Below are positions 48,058 to 57,422 of a stretch of 64,000 nucleotides of DNA, one piece after another. How positions within the stretch are numbered: position 1 is the stretch's first letter; each line of letters opens with the position of its first letter. This stretch comes from Mangrovibacillus cuniculi (GTDB lineage Bacteria; Bacillota; Bacilli; Bacillales; R1DC41), in NCBI RefSeq assembly GCF_015482585.1, contig NZ_CP049742.1, positions 2,077,001 to 2,141,000 on the forward strand, given 5' to 3'. A program made the position numbers and the translations under genes. The notes under the pieces were generated by a model. That model was not told the DNA's origin and made no database searches. It worked only from the letters and a program-made list of their open reading frames with translations.

Positions 48058-48645
48058 ATGACTAATGATCAATTAGAACTAACAGGAGCCTGGATACAAG
48101 CAATCGGAACTGTTACTGCAGCCGTTGGGGCTTCACCAATAAAAAAACTATCCAACGATTTTCTAGAGGATTTAGCCTTAATAGGCAATGAACTACAAGC
48201 AACAGGTAATGCAATCTTAGCGGGTACTTCTGATGAAGGTTCATTAGAACAGTTAGGAAATGCTGTGCAAGCTTCCGGTAATGTGATAGAAGTTGGTGGA
48301 TATGTATTACCGCTTGAAGAAGAAACGCAAAATGATTTGTTTAATGCAGGAAATATTATTCAAGCCATAGGTGGAAGTGTTGCTTTATCTGCTTTATTTG
48401 ATGGAACACCTGAAGTAAACGATTTGTATGACTTGTATGGAAACATCCTTCAGATTATTGGTAACTCCTTACAGGCCATTGGAGGTAATCAAAATTTATC
48501 TGAACAAGAGTCTTTTCAACTTAATTTTGTTGGAAGTTGGATTCAAGCTACTGGCTCTGTGATATCTGCAATTGGTGTATCTAAAGAGATCTTAAAAGAT
48601 GACTCTACCGTACAAATAAATAAACCTCTTTCCTATCCTAATTAA
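48058..48645 (+). CDS. Repetitive glycine-rich protein (DUF6944-like)
   Basis: About 195 residues built from at least six imperfect repeats of the form G-N/S/A-x-I/L-Q-A-x-G, for example GAWIQAIGTVTAAVG, GNELQATGNAIL, GNAVQASGNVIE, GNIIQAIGGSV, GNSLQAIGG and GSWIQATGSVISAIG, spaced about 30 residues apart. I associate this with a Bacillus repetitive family (DUF6944, from memory). There is no signal peptide or clear membrane segment. Two in-frame ATGs (48052 and 48058) compete as start; the second has better spacing to AGGCG. It lies 77 bases before the DUF3231 gene, perhaps as an operon. Confidence 0.75.
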   Translation: MTNDQLELTGAWIQAIGTVTAAVGASPIKKLSNDFLEDLALIGNELQATGNAILAGTSDEGSLEQLGNAVQASGNVIEVGGYVLPLEEETQNDLFNAGNIIQAIGGSVALSALFDGTPEVNDLYDLYGNILQIIGNSLQAIGGNQNLSEQESFQLNFVGSWIQATGSVISAIGVSKEILKDDSTVQINKPLSYPN

Positions 48646-48721
48646 AAGTAACATTCCTCTATGTATACATTTCTAATCATGTTGCAACCTATAAGTACGA
48701 ATAGTACTAAAGGAGGTACTT

Positions 48722-49723
48722 ATGTCAAAAGAGAAAATTATTTTGACCTCCCCTGAGATTGCAGCATTATGGTCACACTACATCCAATTTAGCGCTACTA
48801 CGTGCTTTTATAAACATTTCTTACACCATATGGTTGATGAAGATATTCAATTATTGGTAGAGAGAACACTATCATTTGAAACAAAAAAGATGCAAGAGAT
48901 AGCAGCAATTTTGGAAGAAGAGACTTTCCCAATTCCGCATGGTTTTACAGATCAGGACATCCAATTAGAAACACCAAGATTGTTTAGCGATTTGTTTGCT
49001 TTAAGTTTTGTTTATCGTGTAGGTCAATTACATGTACCAACGTTAGCTACCAATTTAACCAAAGTAGCAAGGACAGATGTCTTTCAATTCTTTTTAAATT
49101 GTCAGCAGGAAGCAACTCAACTATATAAAGATGCAATAGATCTAATGCTCAAAAAAGGTATTTACGATAGACCGCCTAAGATGCCTTATCCAACAAAAGT
49201 AGAATACATTTCGCCTGAGGAACATTTTCTTGGAAGTTGGTTTGGGGAGAAAAGACCTTTGCATGCAATGGAATTAAGTGAGATATTTTTTGCCATTGAG
49301 CGGAATTGTATTGGAATTTTATTAATGATGGGACTTTTACAAGTTACTAGCGATGTGGAACTAAAACAATATTTCCTTAAAGGCAAAAAACTTTCCGAAA
49401 AACAAGTAGAAGTATTAAATAAAGTTTTAAAAGACGAAGAACAGATAGGCAATATTCCCGTTAGCATAGAAGTTACTGATTCTACTGTGCCCCCATTCTC
49501 CGAGAAGTTAATGGCATTCTTGGTGACAACTACTACAAGTACTGGATTGTATTTAATGTCTTATGCTTTGTCGATGACGATGAGAAAAGATTTAAATGCA
49601 AAATATATTGCACTTATTGCGGAAATTGCAGAGTTTGGCCTAGAAGGATTTCAATTATTAATAAAAAGAGGTTGGATGGAAAAACCACCTCAACCTATTA
49701 ATAGAAAAAATTTATATCGATAG
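48722..49723 (+). CDS. DUF3231 family protein
   Basis: A 333-residue protein of two related helical halves (about 1-165 and 170-333), each resembling a ferritin-like four-helix bundle. The second half echoes the first: LTSPEIAALWSHYIQFSATTCFYKHF versus MELSEIFFAIERNCIGILLMMG. This matches DUF3231, which is found mainly in spore-forming Bacillaceae. The function is unknown. The start follows AAAGGAGG at good spacing. Confidence 0.82.
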   Translation: MSKEKIILTSPEIAALWSHYIQFSATTCFYKHFLHHMVDEDIQLLVERTLSFETKKMQEIAAILEEETFPIPHGFTDQDIQLETPRLFSDLFALSFVYRVGQLHVPTLATNLTKVARTDVFQFFLNCQQEATQLYKDAIDLMLKKGIYDRPPKMPYPTKVEYISPEEHFLGSWFGEKRPLHAMELSEIFFAIERNCIGILLMMGLLQVTSDVELKQYFLKGKKLSEKQVEVLNKVLKDEEQIGNIPVSIEVTDSTVPPFSEKLMAFLVTTTTSTGLYLMSYALSMTMRKDLNAKYIALIAEIAEFGLEGFQLLIKRGWMEKPPQPINRKNLYR

Positions 49724-49728
49724 AAGAG

Positions 49729-49760
49729 AAAGCCTTTAAGAGTAGAAACTCATAAGGGCT
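49729..49760. terminator. Convergent terminator between DUF3231 and the copA operon
   Basis: The arms GAAAGCCTT and AAGGGCTTTTC with a long loop serve the plus-strand gene. The hairpin overlaps the last codons of the small ORF on the minus strand. Confidence 0.6.
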
Positions 49761-49873
49761 TTTCCTGCATGATCGTCATTATTATGCTGATTAGGTGTAA
49801 GGAATGAATAAGCAGATATCACAAGTAATATATACGCTACACCAGCTAATATCCACTTCTGTTTACTACTCAT
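49736..49873 (-). CDS. Small membrane protein overlapping the end of copA
   Basis: A 45-codon ORF starting at ATG 49871-49873, which overlaps the copA stop codon in an ATGA junction; the site GGAAGTGG lies just upstream inside copA. The product has a short basic start (MSSKQKW), one hydrophobic segment (about residues 8-25) and a polar tail with three histidines ([12 protein letters not shown]). The topology would place the tail outside the membrane. I do not recognise the family. The overlap with copA suggests coupled translation and a role in copper handling, but that is inference. Confidence 0.6.
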   Translation of the reverse strand: MSSKQKWILAGVAYILLVISAYSFLTPNQHNNDDHAGKALMSFYS

Positions 49874-52293
49874 ACCATACCACTTCCTTTTTTTAATGAT
49901 ATTCGTTGAAGTCTAAGTGCATTTAAAACAACCGATACAGAACTAAACGCCATAGCTGCTCCCGCTACCCAAGGTGCAAGAAGACCAATAGCAGCAATGG
50001 GAATTCCAATCGAGTTATAAGCAAATGCCCAGAACAGATTTTGTTTAATGTTCTTCACTGTAAATTTACTCATCTGAATAGCATCAGCCACAGTTGTTAG
50101 GTCCGCTCTCATTAACGTAATATCCGCTGCAGCAATGGCGATATCTGTACCCGTACCCATCGCAATTCCAATGTCTGCAGTTGCTAAAGCAGGAGCATCA
50201 TTTATTCCATCGCCTACCATCGCCACCCGGTAACCTTCCCCTTGTAACTTTTGGATATGTGATGCTTTCTCTTCAGGCAAGACACCAGCGATAACATCCG
50301 TAATGCCAACTTCTTTGGCAATCGCATTGGCCGTTCTTTCATTATCTCCTGTTAACAGCACTACTTTGAGGCCCATCGCTTGGAATTTTGCGACTGCTTC
50401 TTTTGATGTAGAACGAACGGTATCTGCAACAGCAATGACACCACTTAACTCTTGGTTTATCGCTATTAGCATAGCTGTTTTTCCTTGTTCCTCATATTTT
50501 GTTAAAAGAGAGAAATCCCCTGTAACCGAGAATCGGTCCATTAGCTTTTTCGTACCTACTAAAACATGTTTTCCTCCTACAATAGCTTCTAATCCGAAAC
50601 CTGGGATTGCCTCTGCGGATTCAACCTGTTCTAGCGTGTACCCCTCTTCTTTCGCATGATTCACAATAGCCAATGCTAAAGGATGTTCGGAAGAAGTCTC
50701 TGCTGAAGCTGTCATAATCAACAATTCTTCTCTATTATTCTGACCAACTACTTCTATATCTGTCACAACGGGTTTTCCCTCTGTGACGGTACCAGTTTTG
50801 TCTAATACAACGGCTGTAATATTCTTAGTCGTTTCTAAGTGTTCTCCACCTTTAAACAAAATGCCATGCTCTGCTGCTCGACCAGAACCTGCCATAATGG
50901 AAGTTGGAGTTGCCAGTCCTAACGCACATGGGCACGCAATGACTAGAACCGCTATCATCACTTCCACAGCTTGTGACGTGTTACCTGGATCTACAAGAAA
51001 GTACCAAAGAAGAAATGTAACCAAAGCGATTCCCACCACAATAGGAACGAAAATACCTGAGATAGTATCAGCTAGTCGCTGAATCGGAGCCTTAGAACCT
51101 TGCGCTTGTTCTACTATTTTTATAATTTGCGAAAGTGTTGTATCTTTCCCAACTTTTGTGGCTTCTAGGATCAATTGACCCGTCGTATTAGTAGTAGAAC
51201 CTATTACTTCTGACTCTACTGTTTTTTCAATGGGTATACTTTCTCCCGTAATCATGGACTCATCAACGGAAGATGTGCCTTTTACTACTTTTCCATCTAC
51301 AGGGATACTCTCCCCAGGTTTAACGATTACATGATCTCCGACTTGAATATCTTCAACAGGAACAATTACTTCCATGTTATCACGTAGAATAGTTGCTTCT
51401 TTCGGTCTAAGCCCCATCAACTTCTTAATCGCTTCCGAGGATCTGCCTTTTGCTTTCGCTTCAAAAATCTTACCTAGTAGCAATAACGTTAGTAGCACCG
51501 CACTTGTTTCAAAATAAAGTTCGACCATGCCAGTCGAACCAATAGATTTAATAGAAAGATAAATACTATAGAAATAAGCAGCAGACGTTCCCATGGCCAC
51601 CAATACATCCATATTGGCGCTCTTATTCTTTAATGCTTTATAGGCTCCCACGTAAAATGGAGCACCAACAATGAACTGAACAGGTGTAGCTAAAGCGAAT
51701 TGCACCCAAGGGTTCATCAACATATCTGGCAACCAAATAAACGAGGTAAAAGAAAAATGACTAACCATCGCCCAAAGTAAAGGGAAGGAAAGGATAGCGG
51801 CAAAATAAAACTTAGCCACTTGTTTCTCTTCTGCTTCTTTTCTTATTTGGTCTATATCCGATTTTTCTTCTTTTTTCTCTACTAATTCAAATCCTAGATC
51901 CTTTATGGCTGCCTTCATCTCTTGAGGATTTACTTCTTTTTCGTTAAACGTAACCTGAGCAGTTTCTAATGTTAAGTTGACTGCTGCTTTCTCTACCCCG
52001 GACATTTTAGAAAGCTTTCTCTCAATTCGATTCGCACAGGCTGCACACGTCATACCAATTACATCAAATTCCGCCGTTTGACTAATTACTCCGTACCCCA
52101 GATCATGAATCTTTTCTTTAATCGTTAACGCGTTGACAGAAGAAGAATTAGTCACAACCGTTGCACTTTCTAAAGCTAAGTTTACCGAAGCCTTTTCTAC
52201 TCCCTCCATTTTAGTTAACGATTTCTCTATGCGATTAGAGCATGCTGCACACGTCATTCCGGTAATCTGAAGTGTTATTTCTTTTTGTTCCAT
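49870..52293 (-). CDS. copA: Copper-exporting P1B-type ATPase CopA
   Basis: An 807-residue P-type ATPase started at [10 protein letters not shown] after GAGGAGG. Two N-terminal heavy-metal-associated domains each have GMTCAAC (near residues 13-19 and 81-87). The membrane metal site is CPC in [13 protein letters not shown], the phosphorylation site is DKTGT and the hinge is GDGINDAPA. It exports Cu(I) from the cytoplasm, loaded by the chaperone CopZ encoded upstream. A CsoR-like operator lies in the 85-base gap between copZ and copA. Confidence 0.97.
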   Translation of the reverse strand: MEQKEITLQITGMTCAACSNRIEKSLTKMEGVEKASVNLALESATVVTNSSSVNALTIKEKIHDLGYGVISQTAEFDVIGMTCAACANRIERKLSKMSGVEKAAVNLTLETAQVTFNEKEVNPQEMKAAIKDLGFELVEKKEEKSDIDQIRKEAEEKQVAKFYFAAILSFPLLWAMVSHFSFTSFIWLPDMLMNPWVQFALATPVQFIVGAPFYVGAYKALKNKSANMDVLVAMGTSAAYFYSIYLSIKSIGSTGMVELYFETSAVLLTLLLLGKIFEAKAKGRSSEAIKKLMGLRPKEATILRDNMEVIVPVEDIQVGDHVIVKPGESIPVDGKVVKGTSSVDESMITGESIPIEKTVESEVIGSTTNTTGQLILEATKVGKDTTLSQIIKIVEQAQGSKAPIQRLADTISGIFVPIVVGIALVTFLLWYFLVDPGNTSQAVEVMIAVLVIACPCALGLATPTSIMAGSGRAAEHGILFKGGEHLETTKNITAVVLDKTGTVTEGKPVVTDIEVVGQNNREELLIMTASAETSSEHPLALAIVNHAKEEGYTLEQVESAEAIPGFGLEAIVGGKHVLVGTKKLMDRFSVTGDFSLLTKYEEQGKTAMLIAINQELSGVIAVADTVRSTSKEAVAKFQAMGLKVVLLTGDNERTANAIAKEVGITDVIAGVLPEEKASHIQKLQGEGYRVAMVGDGINDAPALATADIGIAMGTGTDIAIAAADITLMRADLTTVADAIQMSKFTVKNIKQNLFWAFAYNSIGIPIAAIGLLAPWVAGAAMAFSSVSVVLNALRLQRISLKKGSGMV

Positions 52294-52316
52294 AACCGTA
52301 TTCCTCCTCACCAAAA

Positions 52317-52331
52317 TACTTGTATGGGGTA
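52317..52331. promoter_or_regulatory. CsoR-like operator upstream of copA
   Basis: TACTTGTATGGGGTA resembles the CsoR site (TAC...GGGGTA). It lies 24 bases upstream of the copA start, suggesting copA may have its own copper-responsive promoter. Confidence 0.6.
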
Positions 52332-52378
52332 TATTTATTTTCAAAAATAATCGTGCACGTTTATGCACGATTCATCTC

Positions 52379-52585
52379 TTATAGTACGTCGTAACCTTGT
52401 TCTTCAATTGTTTCTTTAATTACTTCTAAATGAACTTTGGACTCATCAAATGCTACTTCTACTTTAGCATCTTCCAGGTTTACAGAAACTGTTTCTATAC
52501 CATCTAATTTACCTACACTTGTTTCGACTGCTTTAACACAATGTCCACAAGACATTCCTTTAACGCTAAGTACTTCTACTGTCAT
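52379..52585 (-). CDS. copZ: Copper chaperone CopZ
   Basis: A 68-residue single heavy-metal-associated domain with the Cu(I)-binding motif GMSCGHC. It is started at MTVEVLSVKG after TAGGAGGG. It ferries Cu(I) to the N-terminal domains of CopA. The gene lies directly before copA and after csoR, the standard Bacillus order. Confidence 0.95.
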   Translation of the reverse strand: MTVEVLSVKGMSCGHCVKAVETSVGKLDGIETVSVNLEDAKVEVAFDESKVHLEVIKETIEEQGYDVL

Positions 52586-52624
52586 TTTAAGCCCTCCTAT
52601 TGTTAAGTTCAATTTTATAGTACT

Positions 52625-52641
52625 ATACTCCTGTAGGGTAT
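52625..52641. promoter_or_regulatory. CsoR operator upstream of copZ
   Basis: ATACTCCTGTAGGGTAT is a near-perfect dyad (ATACYCC...GGGTAT) matching the Bacillus CsoR site, 40 bases before copZ. Confidence 0.75.
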
Positions 52642-52656
52642 ATCAATAGAAAATGT

Positions 52657-52932
52657 TTATTTTACCATTTTTTTGACTAAACCCATTAACTCTTCAATTG
52701 CTTCTTCTCCATTGTTCTTATGGATAGCATCCGCTACGCAATGATGTGTATGGTTTTCTAATAAATTTAAAGCAACTTTGTTCGTAGCCGCTTGAATAGC
52801 AGAGATTTGGTTAAGAATATCTACACAATAACGGTCTTCTTCCACCATTTTGTGTATGCCTCTTACTTGTCCTTCAATACGTTTTAATCTATTTAATAAT
52901 TGTTGTTTATTTGGTTGATGAGCAGTCTTCAT
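52657..52932 (-). CDS. csoR: Copper-sensing repressor CsoR
   Basis: A 91-residue all-helical repressor of the CsoR/RcnR family. The Cu(I) ligands are visible: Cys in DRYCVDIL, and His and Cys in ENHTHHCVADAI. It releases DNA when it binds Cu(I), derepressing copZ and copA. It lies directly upstream of copZ, and operator-like dyads precede all three genes. Confidence 0.95.
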   Translation of the reverse strand: MKTAHQPNKQQLLNRLKRIEGQVRGIHKMVEEDRYCVDILNQISAIQAATNKVALNLLENHTHHCVADAIHKNNGEEAIEELMGLVKKMVK

Positions 52933-52956
52933 TTATACTCCCCCTTAGTATTAAGG

Positions 52957-52972
52957 ATACCCTCTTGGGGAT
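52957..52972. promoter_or_regulatory. CsoR operator upstream of csoR
   Basis: ATACCCTCTTGGGGAT is a GC-centred dyad of the CsoR type, 25 bases upstream of csoR. It implies autoregulation. Confidence 0.7.
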
Positions 52973-52994
52973 TAAAAAACAAGTACTCTGCTCC

Positions 52995-54104
52995 TTATCC
53001 TTTATAGGTGTTTGGTGGTCTCTTTGTTCTTAAAAAGACGACAATACCCAAAATGAAAGGTAGTCCTATCTGTACAGGTAAATGGAGGTACTTCGGAACA
53101 ATTTCTAAGCCGATATAGAGATGTTCTGTTATGCTTTCACTCTTGTAAAAAGTGAGTAAATAAACGACCGACATCAAAGCAATAATGTGTATTTTTGTTA
53201 GTTTTAGCTTGAATAGTTGCATCAAGATTGTTAATGCTCCAAAAATGAACACGTAAATTTTAATAAATCCTCCACCAATCAATAATAGGTATGTAAAAAT
53301 CTCAAAGTGTTCAATAATATCTAAATACGTAACCAATTCCATTGCCTGTACAAAAGGAAAGTAATGCTGATCGGCAAAGGTAGCATGTAATATCCCCATG
53401 GTTAACACCATTGTTACAACAATGATTGTTCCAGATAAAACAATAGGTATCCATGCCACTTTCATTAATTTTTGTTTCAGAGTAACTAGTGGGATTAGGA
53501 CAAGAAATACGACTAATTCACCATAAGGAAAGGTAACCCCTCTCGGAAATACTGCTTCAAAAATCGGCTTCCACCCTTGTCCAAGGATCGGTAAAAGATA
53601 TCTACCTTGAAATTCTTCAGAAGTAAAGCCTGCAATCCACAAAGTAACGGTAATGATGGAGAAGAAGACTAAAATGATGATACTACTTCTTGCTACCGCT
53701 TCCACACCTAAGATGACACAATACCCTATTACTACCAAAAAAGGTAAAACAGCAAAATTAGTAGGAGCATCTGGATAAATAATTTGAGTAGTAAAAAAGG
53801 CAAAGTCATTGGTCACCCTTGCAGCAATGTACAAGAAGTATAAGCAAAATAGGATGGCAACACCCTTTGAAAGAATTTTTCCGAATCCCAATTCTAAAAG
53901 AGGTACGAACTCTTTCCATGAACTTCTCTTCATAATAAGAAGATAGAAATAAAACAGCACAACCCCAATTACCATATCTACTATAGCAGCGACGATACTA
54001 TCTTCCTTTACAGAAAAGTTTAGTCCAACAACAATCGTACTTCCCATTAAAAAAAGAAGCATCATCGCACAAAATTCTAAACGTGATATGGTAACCTTGT
54101 TCAT
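52995..54104 (-). CDS. GerB-family spore germination permease (operon 2)
   Basis: A 369-residue membrane protein with about ten segments. The N-terminus ISRLEFCAMMLLFLMGSTIVVGL and the stretch FFTTQIIYPDAPTNFAVL are typical of GerAB-type receptor permeases. It is the last gene of a second receptor operon, after gerC, an order of A-C-B instead of the common A-B-C. The start follows GGGAGG. Confidence 0.9.
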   Translation of the reverse strand: MNKVTISRLEFCAMMLLFLMGSTIVVGLNFSVKEDSIVAAIVDMVIGVVLFYFYLLIMKRSSWKEFVPLLELGFGKILSKGVAILFCLYFLYIAARVTNDFAFFTTQIIYPDAPTNFAVLPFLVVIGYCVILGVEAVARSSIIILVFFSIITVTLWIAGFTSEEFQGRYLLPILGQGWKPIFEAVFPRGVTFPYGELVVFLVLIPLVTLKQKLMKVAWIPIVLSGTIIVVTMVLTMGILHATFADQHYFPFVQAMELVTYLDIIEHFEIFTYLLLIGGGFIKIYVFIFGALTILMQLFKLKLTKIHIIALMSVVYLLTFYKSESITEHLYIGLEIVPKYLHLPVQIGLPFILGIVVFLRTKRPPNTYKG

Positions 54105-54125
54105 CTTCTTACCTCCCTTAAAGAC

Positions 54126-55295
54126 TTATAAACCAATATGCCCTGTACGAACCAAACTAACTTCTACATTAGTATTTATTTTTACTGTTGATAGGTAATC
54201 TTTATCTTCCTTTACTTGTTTCCAACTTTTCGGATCCTGTCTGTATAAGGTATCCTTAAAACGAAAAATGTCTATTCCATCAGAGATTGTCTTTTCGAAA
54301 AGAGCATCAATTTTTTCCTTATAAGTTTTCTCAAGTTGCTTTTCTAAACTATGCAAACCTGTTGATAAAGGTAATTTTTCCGTGCATGACAACTCTTCCA
54401 CATTACCTTCGATTTGAACTTTCAAGTCAAAAGTATTCTCTTTTTTGACCTTTAATTTAGAACCAGTATGGATAGTATCCATAGTAAAAGTCTCTTCACT
54501 ACCAGGACAATTCACAGACATAGATACAACCTGATCGATATTATAAATTAATGCTATCGTATTGCTTTCTTCTGAAGTGAAATAGGAATGAAGTTTATCG
54601 TCTTTAAGTACAGAGAATCCTCCAAATTCTAATTGCTCGGAAGGCGTAAAACCTTCTATGTTACTCTTAGTTAATCCTTTCTCTATATCCCCAACTATCT
54701 GTAAATATGGAAGCATGAGATCTCCACTAGATTCGTCTACAAGAATACTTTTTAATCGTTCCGGTGAATTCTTTATTAGTCTTCCATAGGATTGTTCCGT
54801 ATTATGTAAAAGTGTACTAGCGTATAAAGAAGATAACTTCTGTTGTTGTGTGAAAATATGAAAGAACGTATCTGGACTGTATTCCTTTATTGTAAGAATA
54901 ATTACGTTTGCGGGAATACGGGTATCACGAACGAGGTAGTCAATTGTTTTCGTGAGTCCCTCTTCCTTTAATAGTTGTTCCCCGAGCACAACCACCTGAA
55001 GAGTATCCAAGATCGGTTTTTTCCAACTCATTTTTTTAATTTTTTGAATGGCTTCCGGAACTGTCTTGCCCGATTGTGTATAGGTATATCCTCCAATTAG
55101 ATCTTGTGCATCTTTCTTATTAGCAGCTGGGTTAAATATCTGTAAGCTCACAACATATTGTTCATCTACCTTTTCTACTCCAAGACCGGAAGCTAATTCT
55201 ACTTGTTTCATGGTTCTGTTATTAATAGAACCTATAGTGAGAGCACCAATGATGACTAATACATAGATAACATATCTAAAATTTGTAATTTTCAT
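54126..55295 (-). CDS. GerC-family spore germination protein without lipobox (operon 2)
   Basis: A 389-residue Ger(x)C protein. Family blocks include VELASGLGVEK, DTLQVVVLGEQLLKEEGL and the helical C-terminal region LEKQLEKTYKEKIDALFEKT. The N-terminal hydrophobic segment ends LTIGSINNRT, with serine 23 where GerC lipoproteins have the lipidated cysteine. Thus it is probably a membrane-anchored protein with an uncleaved segment. The gene starts two bases after gerA. The start seems right, as there is no room upstream. Confidence 0.88.
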   Translation of the reverse strand: MKITNFRYVIYVLVIIGALTIGSINNRTMKQVELASGLGVEKVDEQYVVSLQIFNPAANKKDAQDLIGGYTYTQSGKTVPEAIQKIKKMSWKKPILDTLQVVVLGEQLLKEEGLTKTIDYLVRDTRIPANVIILTIKEYSPDTFFHIFTQQQKLSSLYASTLLHNTEQSYGRLIKNSPERLKSILVDESSGDLMLPYLQIVGDIEKGLTKSNIEGFTPSEQLEFGGFSVLKDDKLHSYFTSEESNTIALIYNIDQVVSMSVNCPGSEETFTMDTIHTGSKLKVKKENTFDLKVQIEGNVEELSCTEKLPLSTGLHSLEKQLEKTYKEKIDALFEKTISDGIDIFRFKDTLYRQDPKSWKQVKEDKDYLSTVKINTNVEVSLVRTGHIGL

Positions 55296-55297
55296 CT

Positions 55298-56776
55298 TTA
55301 CTTCCTCTCTTCACTTGTATCTTCCATCTGTTCCTCTTTGTGAAAAATGGGAATTCCCTTATCTGTCGTTGGGATTGGTTTACGTGTGAAAACGTCTCTA
55401 GAAATATCCACCCATTTAAAAGGCGCTAAAGGAGACATATAGGGCACACCAAACGAACGTAGAGAGCAGAGGTGAACTAACAAGGCAAGGGTCACAAGAG
55501 CTAATCCATATAAACCTAATAATGCCCCAACTAAAACTAATCCAAATTTTAAAAACCTTGCAGCATACCCCATACTAGCGATCGGTACAATACTGGACAA
55601 TATAAAGGAAGAACTTACAACGGCTAGGGTAATTGGCTGGACTATTTGCGCTTCAATAGATGATTGACCAAACACAATTGCCCCAAAAAGAGATATGGTA
55701 ACAATGACAGCTTGGGGTAACCTACTTGACGCTTCAAATATGGCTCCAGTTAATATAAGTACTAACAAAAGTTCCCATAGTGCTGTAAATGGTACTGCCT
55801 CTTGTTGGGCTAAGAAGCCAATCAGCAAATTTACCGGAAGTAGTCCTTTATGATAGGTTGTGATTGCAATATAAAAGGCAGGCATGTACGCAGCAATCCA
55901 AAATAGGATAAAACGCATCGGCCTAACTAATTTTAACGATTGACTGCTAATATGGTAGTCATCTGATGATTGAAAGAATTGATAAAAAAGTGCTGGAGCG
56001 ATTAAGACATAAGGAGAGCCATCTACAATGATACAAACTCTCCCCTCCAATATTGCACCAGAAGCGACATCCGGACGGTCAGAGTTTAAGACTAAGGGAA
56101 AAAATGATTGTGATTCCTTTGTAAGATATTCGGAAATATAATTAGATCCTAGTACCGTTTTTAACGAAATCTCCTCTAACTTTTGTTTAATAGTTGATAG
56201 AATTTCTTCATCTACCATTCCTTTTAGATAAATTAACGAAGCAGAAGTATTGGTATTTTTTCCGTACACTTTTGTTTCAACAGTAAGTTTAGGATTTTTA
56301 ATAATTTTTCTTATTAAAGCTATATTTGTACTCATGCTCTCTGTAAAGCCGATGTCTGGTCCTTCCACTGCTCTTTGGCCTTTTGGGCTAGTAACAGCAC
56401 GATTCTCCCACTTCTCCGTTTGAGCAACAAGGATATCTTTTCCTTGCTCGTTAAGGATAATAGTGCACCCATCTAAGAGTTTGGTACCAGCTTCTTCTAC
56501 AGTTTCTATTTCTGTAAGAGTAGTAATTTCTACAACGGACTGAATTTGTTTAGAAAGCGTACGATCCTGACTAATAGGAAAGGATTTGTTTAAGATAGGG
56601 TCCATTATGTGCTCTTGAATCGATGGTATGTCTACAATTCCGTCAATGTAAAGTAAGGATATTTTACTATCGTTAGCAGTTGTTAAATCTCTAACTTTAA
56701 TATCTGAACTATCGCCTAAATAGGCTTTAATGTCCTCTATTTGTTTGTCTAAACTAAATACATTACTACTATTCAT
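55298..56776 (-). CDS. GerA-family spore germination receptor A subunit (operon 2)
   Basis: A 492-residue receptor A subunit. Blocks shared with the first operon are EGPDIGFTESMSTNIALIRK, ESQSFFPLVLNSDRPD, VCIIVDGSPYVLIAPALF and YHKGLLPVNLLIGF, with about five C-terminal membrane segments. The start at ATG 56776 lies five bases after AAAGGGTGA; a GTG three codons upstream overlaps that site. It is diverged from the first GerA copy, so the two receptors probably sense different germinants. Confidence 0.92.
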   Translation of the reverse strand: MNSSNVFSLDKQIEDIKAYLGDSSDIKVRDLTTANDSKISLLYIDGIVDIPSIQEHIMDPILNKSFPISQDRTLSKQIQSVVEITTLTEIETVEEAGTKLLDGCTIILNEQGKDILVAQTEKWENRAVTSPKGQRAVEGPDIGFTESMSTNIALIRKIIKNPKLTVETKVYGKNTNTSASLIYLKGMVDEEILSTIKQKLEEISLKTVLGSNYISEYLTKESQSFFPLVLNSDRPDVASGAILEGRVCIIVDGSPYVLIAPALFYQFFQSSDDYHISSQSLKLVRPMRFILFWIAAYMPAFYIAITTYHKGLLPVNLLIGFLAQQEAVPFTALWELLLVLILTGAIFEASSRLPQAVIVTISLFGAIVFGQSSIEAQIVQPITLAVVSSSFILSSIVPIASMGYAARFLKFGLVLVGALLGLYGLALVTLALLVHLCSLRSFGVPYMSPLAPFKWVDISRDVFTRKPIPTTDKGIPIFHKEEQMEDTSEERK

Positions 56777-56879
56777 ACCATTCACCCTTTATGGTTACGT
56801 TGTTAGTAGTATCTTCTTTACAGACAAACTTATGCCCTAGGATTAAACAGAAGAAATTCGTATTTTGCCGAAATATAAA

Positions 56880-56906
56880 AAACTGTAGAGGATCTCCCCT
56901 ACAGTT
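56880..56906. terminator. Hairpin between ssrA and gerA operon 2
   Basis: The arms ACTGTAG and CTACAGT flank AGGATCTCCC with A and T runs on the outer sides, giving a bidirectional terminator shape. It separates tmRNA from the germination operon. Confidence 0.65.
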
Positions 56907-56924
56907 GAAAAATTTTATATAATA

Positions 56925-56953
56925 AAAAACCACCAACAATATGTATTGGTGGA
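56925..56953 (-). terminator. Terminator of ssrA
   Basis: On the minus strand CCACCAA pairs with TTGGTGG, followed by TTTTTTATT. The left arm overlaps the encoded CCA end of tmRNA. Confidence 0.75.
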
Positions 56954-57298
56954 GACGGTGGGAGTCGAACCCACGTCCAAAGATAACGCCACTTAGGCTT
57001 CTACGAGTGTAGTTGGTATATTTGTGTTTCGCCGCTTCTTATGCCTACCAACAGGCGTCCGAGCAGCTAGTCTGATTATTCTCTTCCTTCGTCCCCAGAC
57101 GGAGAACTCCGGCGTAGCCCACTAAATTTGAGCTCCTTACCCTACTACATGGGCGATAGAGGGGGGAGCAGCTGCATTAGGCAGCTAGTGCTAAATTATT
57201 ATTTTTGCCAGTTATATTTAGGCGTGCGTTGATACGGAGCCGACCCTCCGACTCGCCACCCAAGCTCGAACTACCCCTGTCGAATCCGTAACGTCCCC
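56947..57298 (-). ncRNA. ssrA: Transfer-messenger RNA (tmRNA, SsrA)
   Basis: A 352-base tmRNA. The 5' end GGGGACG pairs with CGTCTCC before the encoded ACCA 3' end, forming the acceptor stem. The 5' portion continues TTACGGATTCGACAGGGG and the T-arm reads GGTTCGACTCCC. The tag reading frame starts with GGC and encodes GKNNNLALAA then TAA, so the tag would be (A)GKNNNLALAA. It rescues stalled ribosomes with SmpB, whose gene lies just upstream. Confidence 0.95.
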
Positions 57299-57422
57299 AT
57301 ATAAAAGGGTTACAGGACCACATCAGTTATGAAGCTTGATGGGTTAAACAACGTCTTAGCTAACGTTGTGTTATTAGTATAACATATATCACACAGAATT
57401 CAATTAGTACATCTTTACAAGA

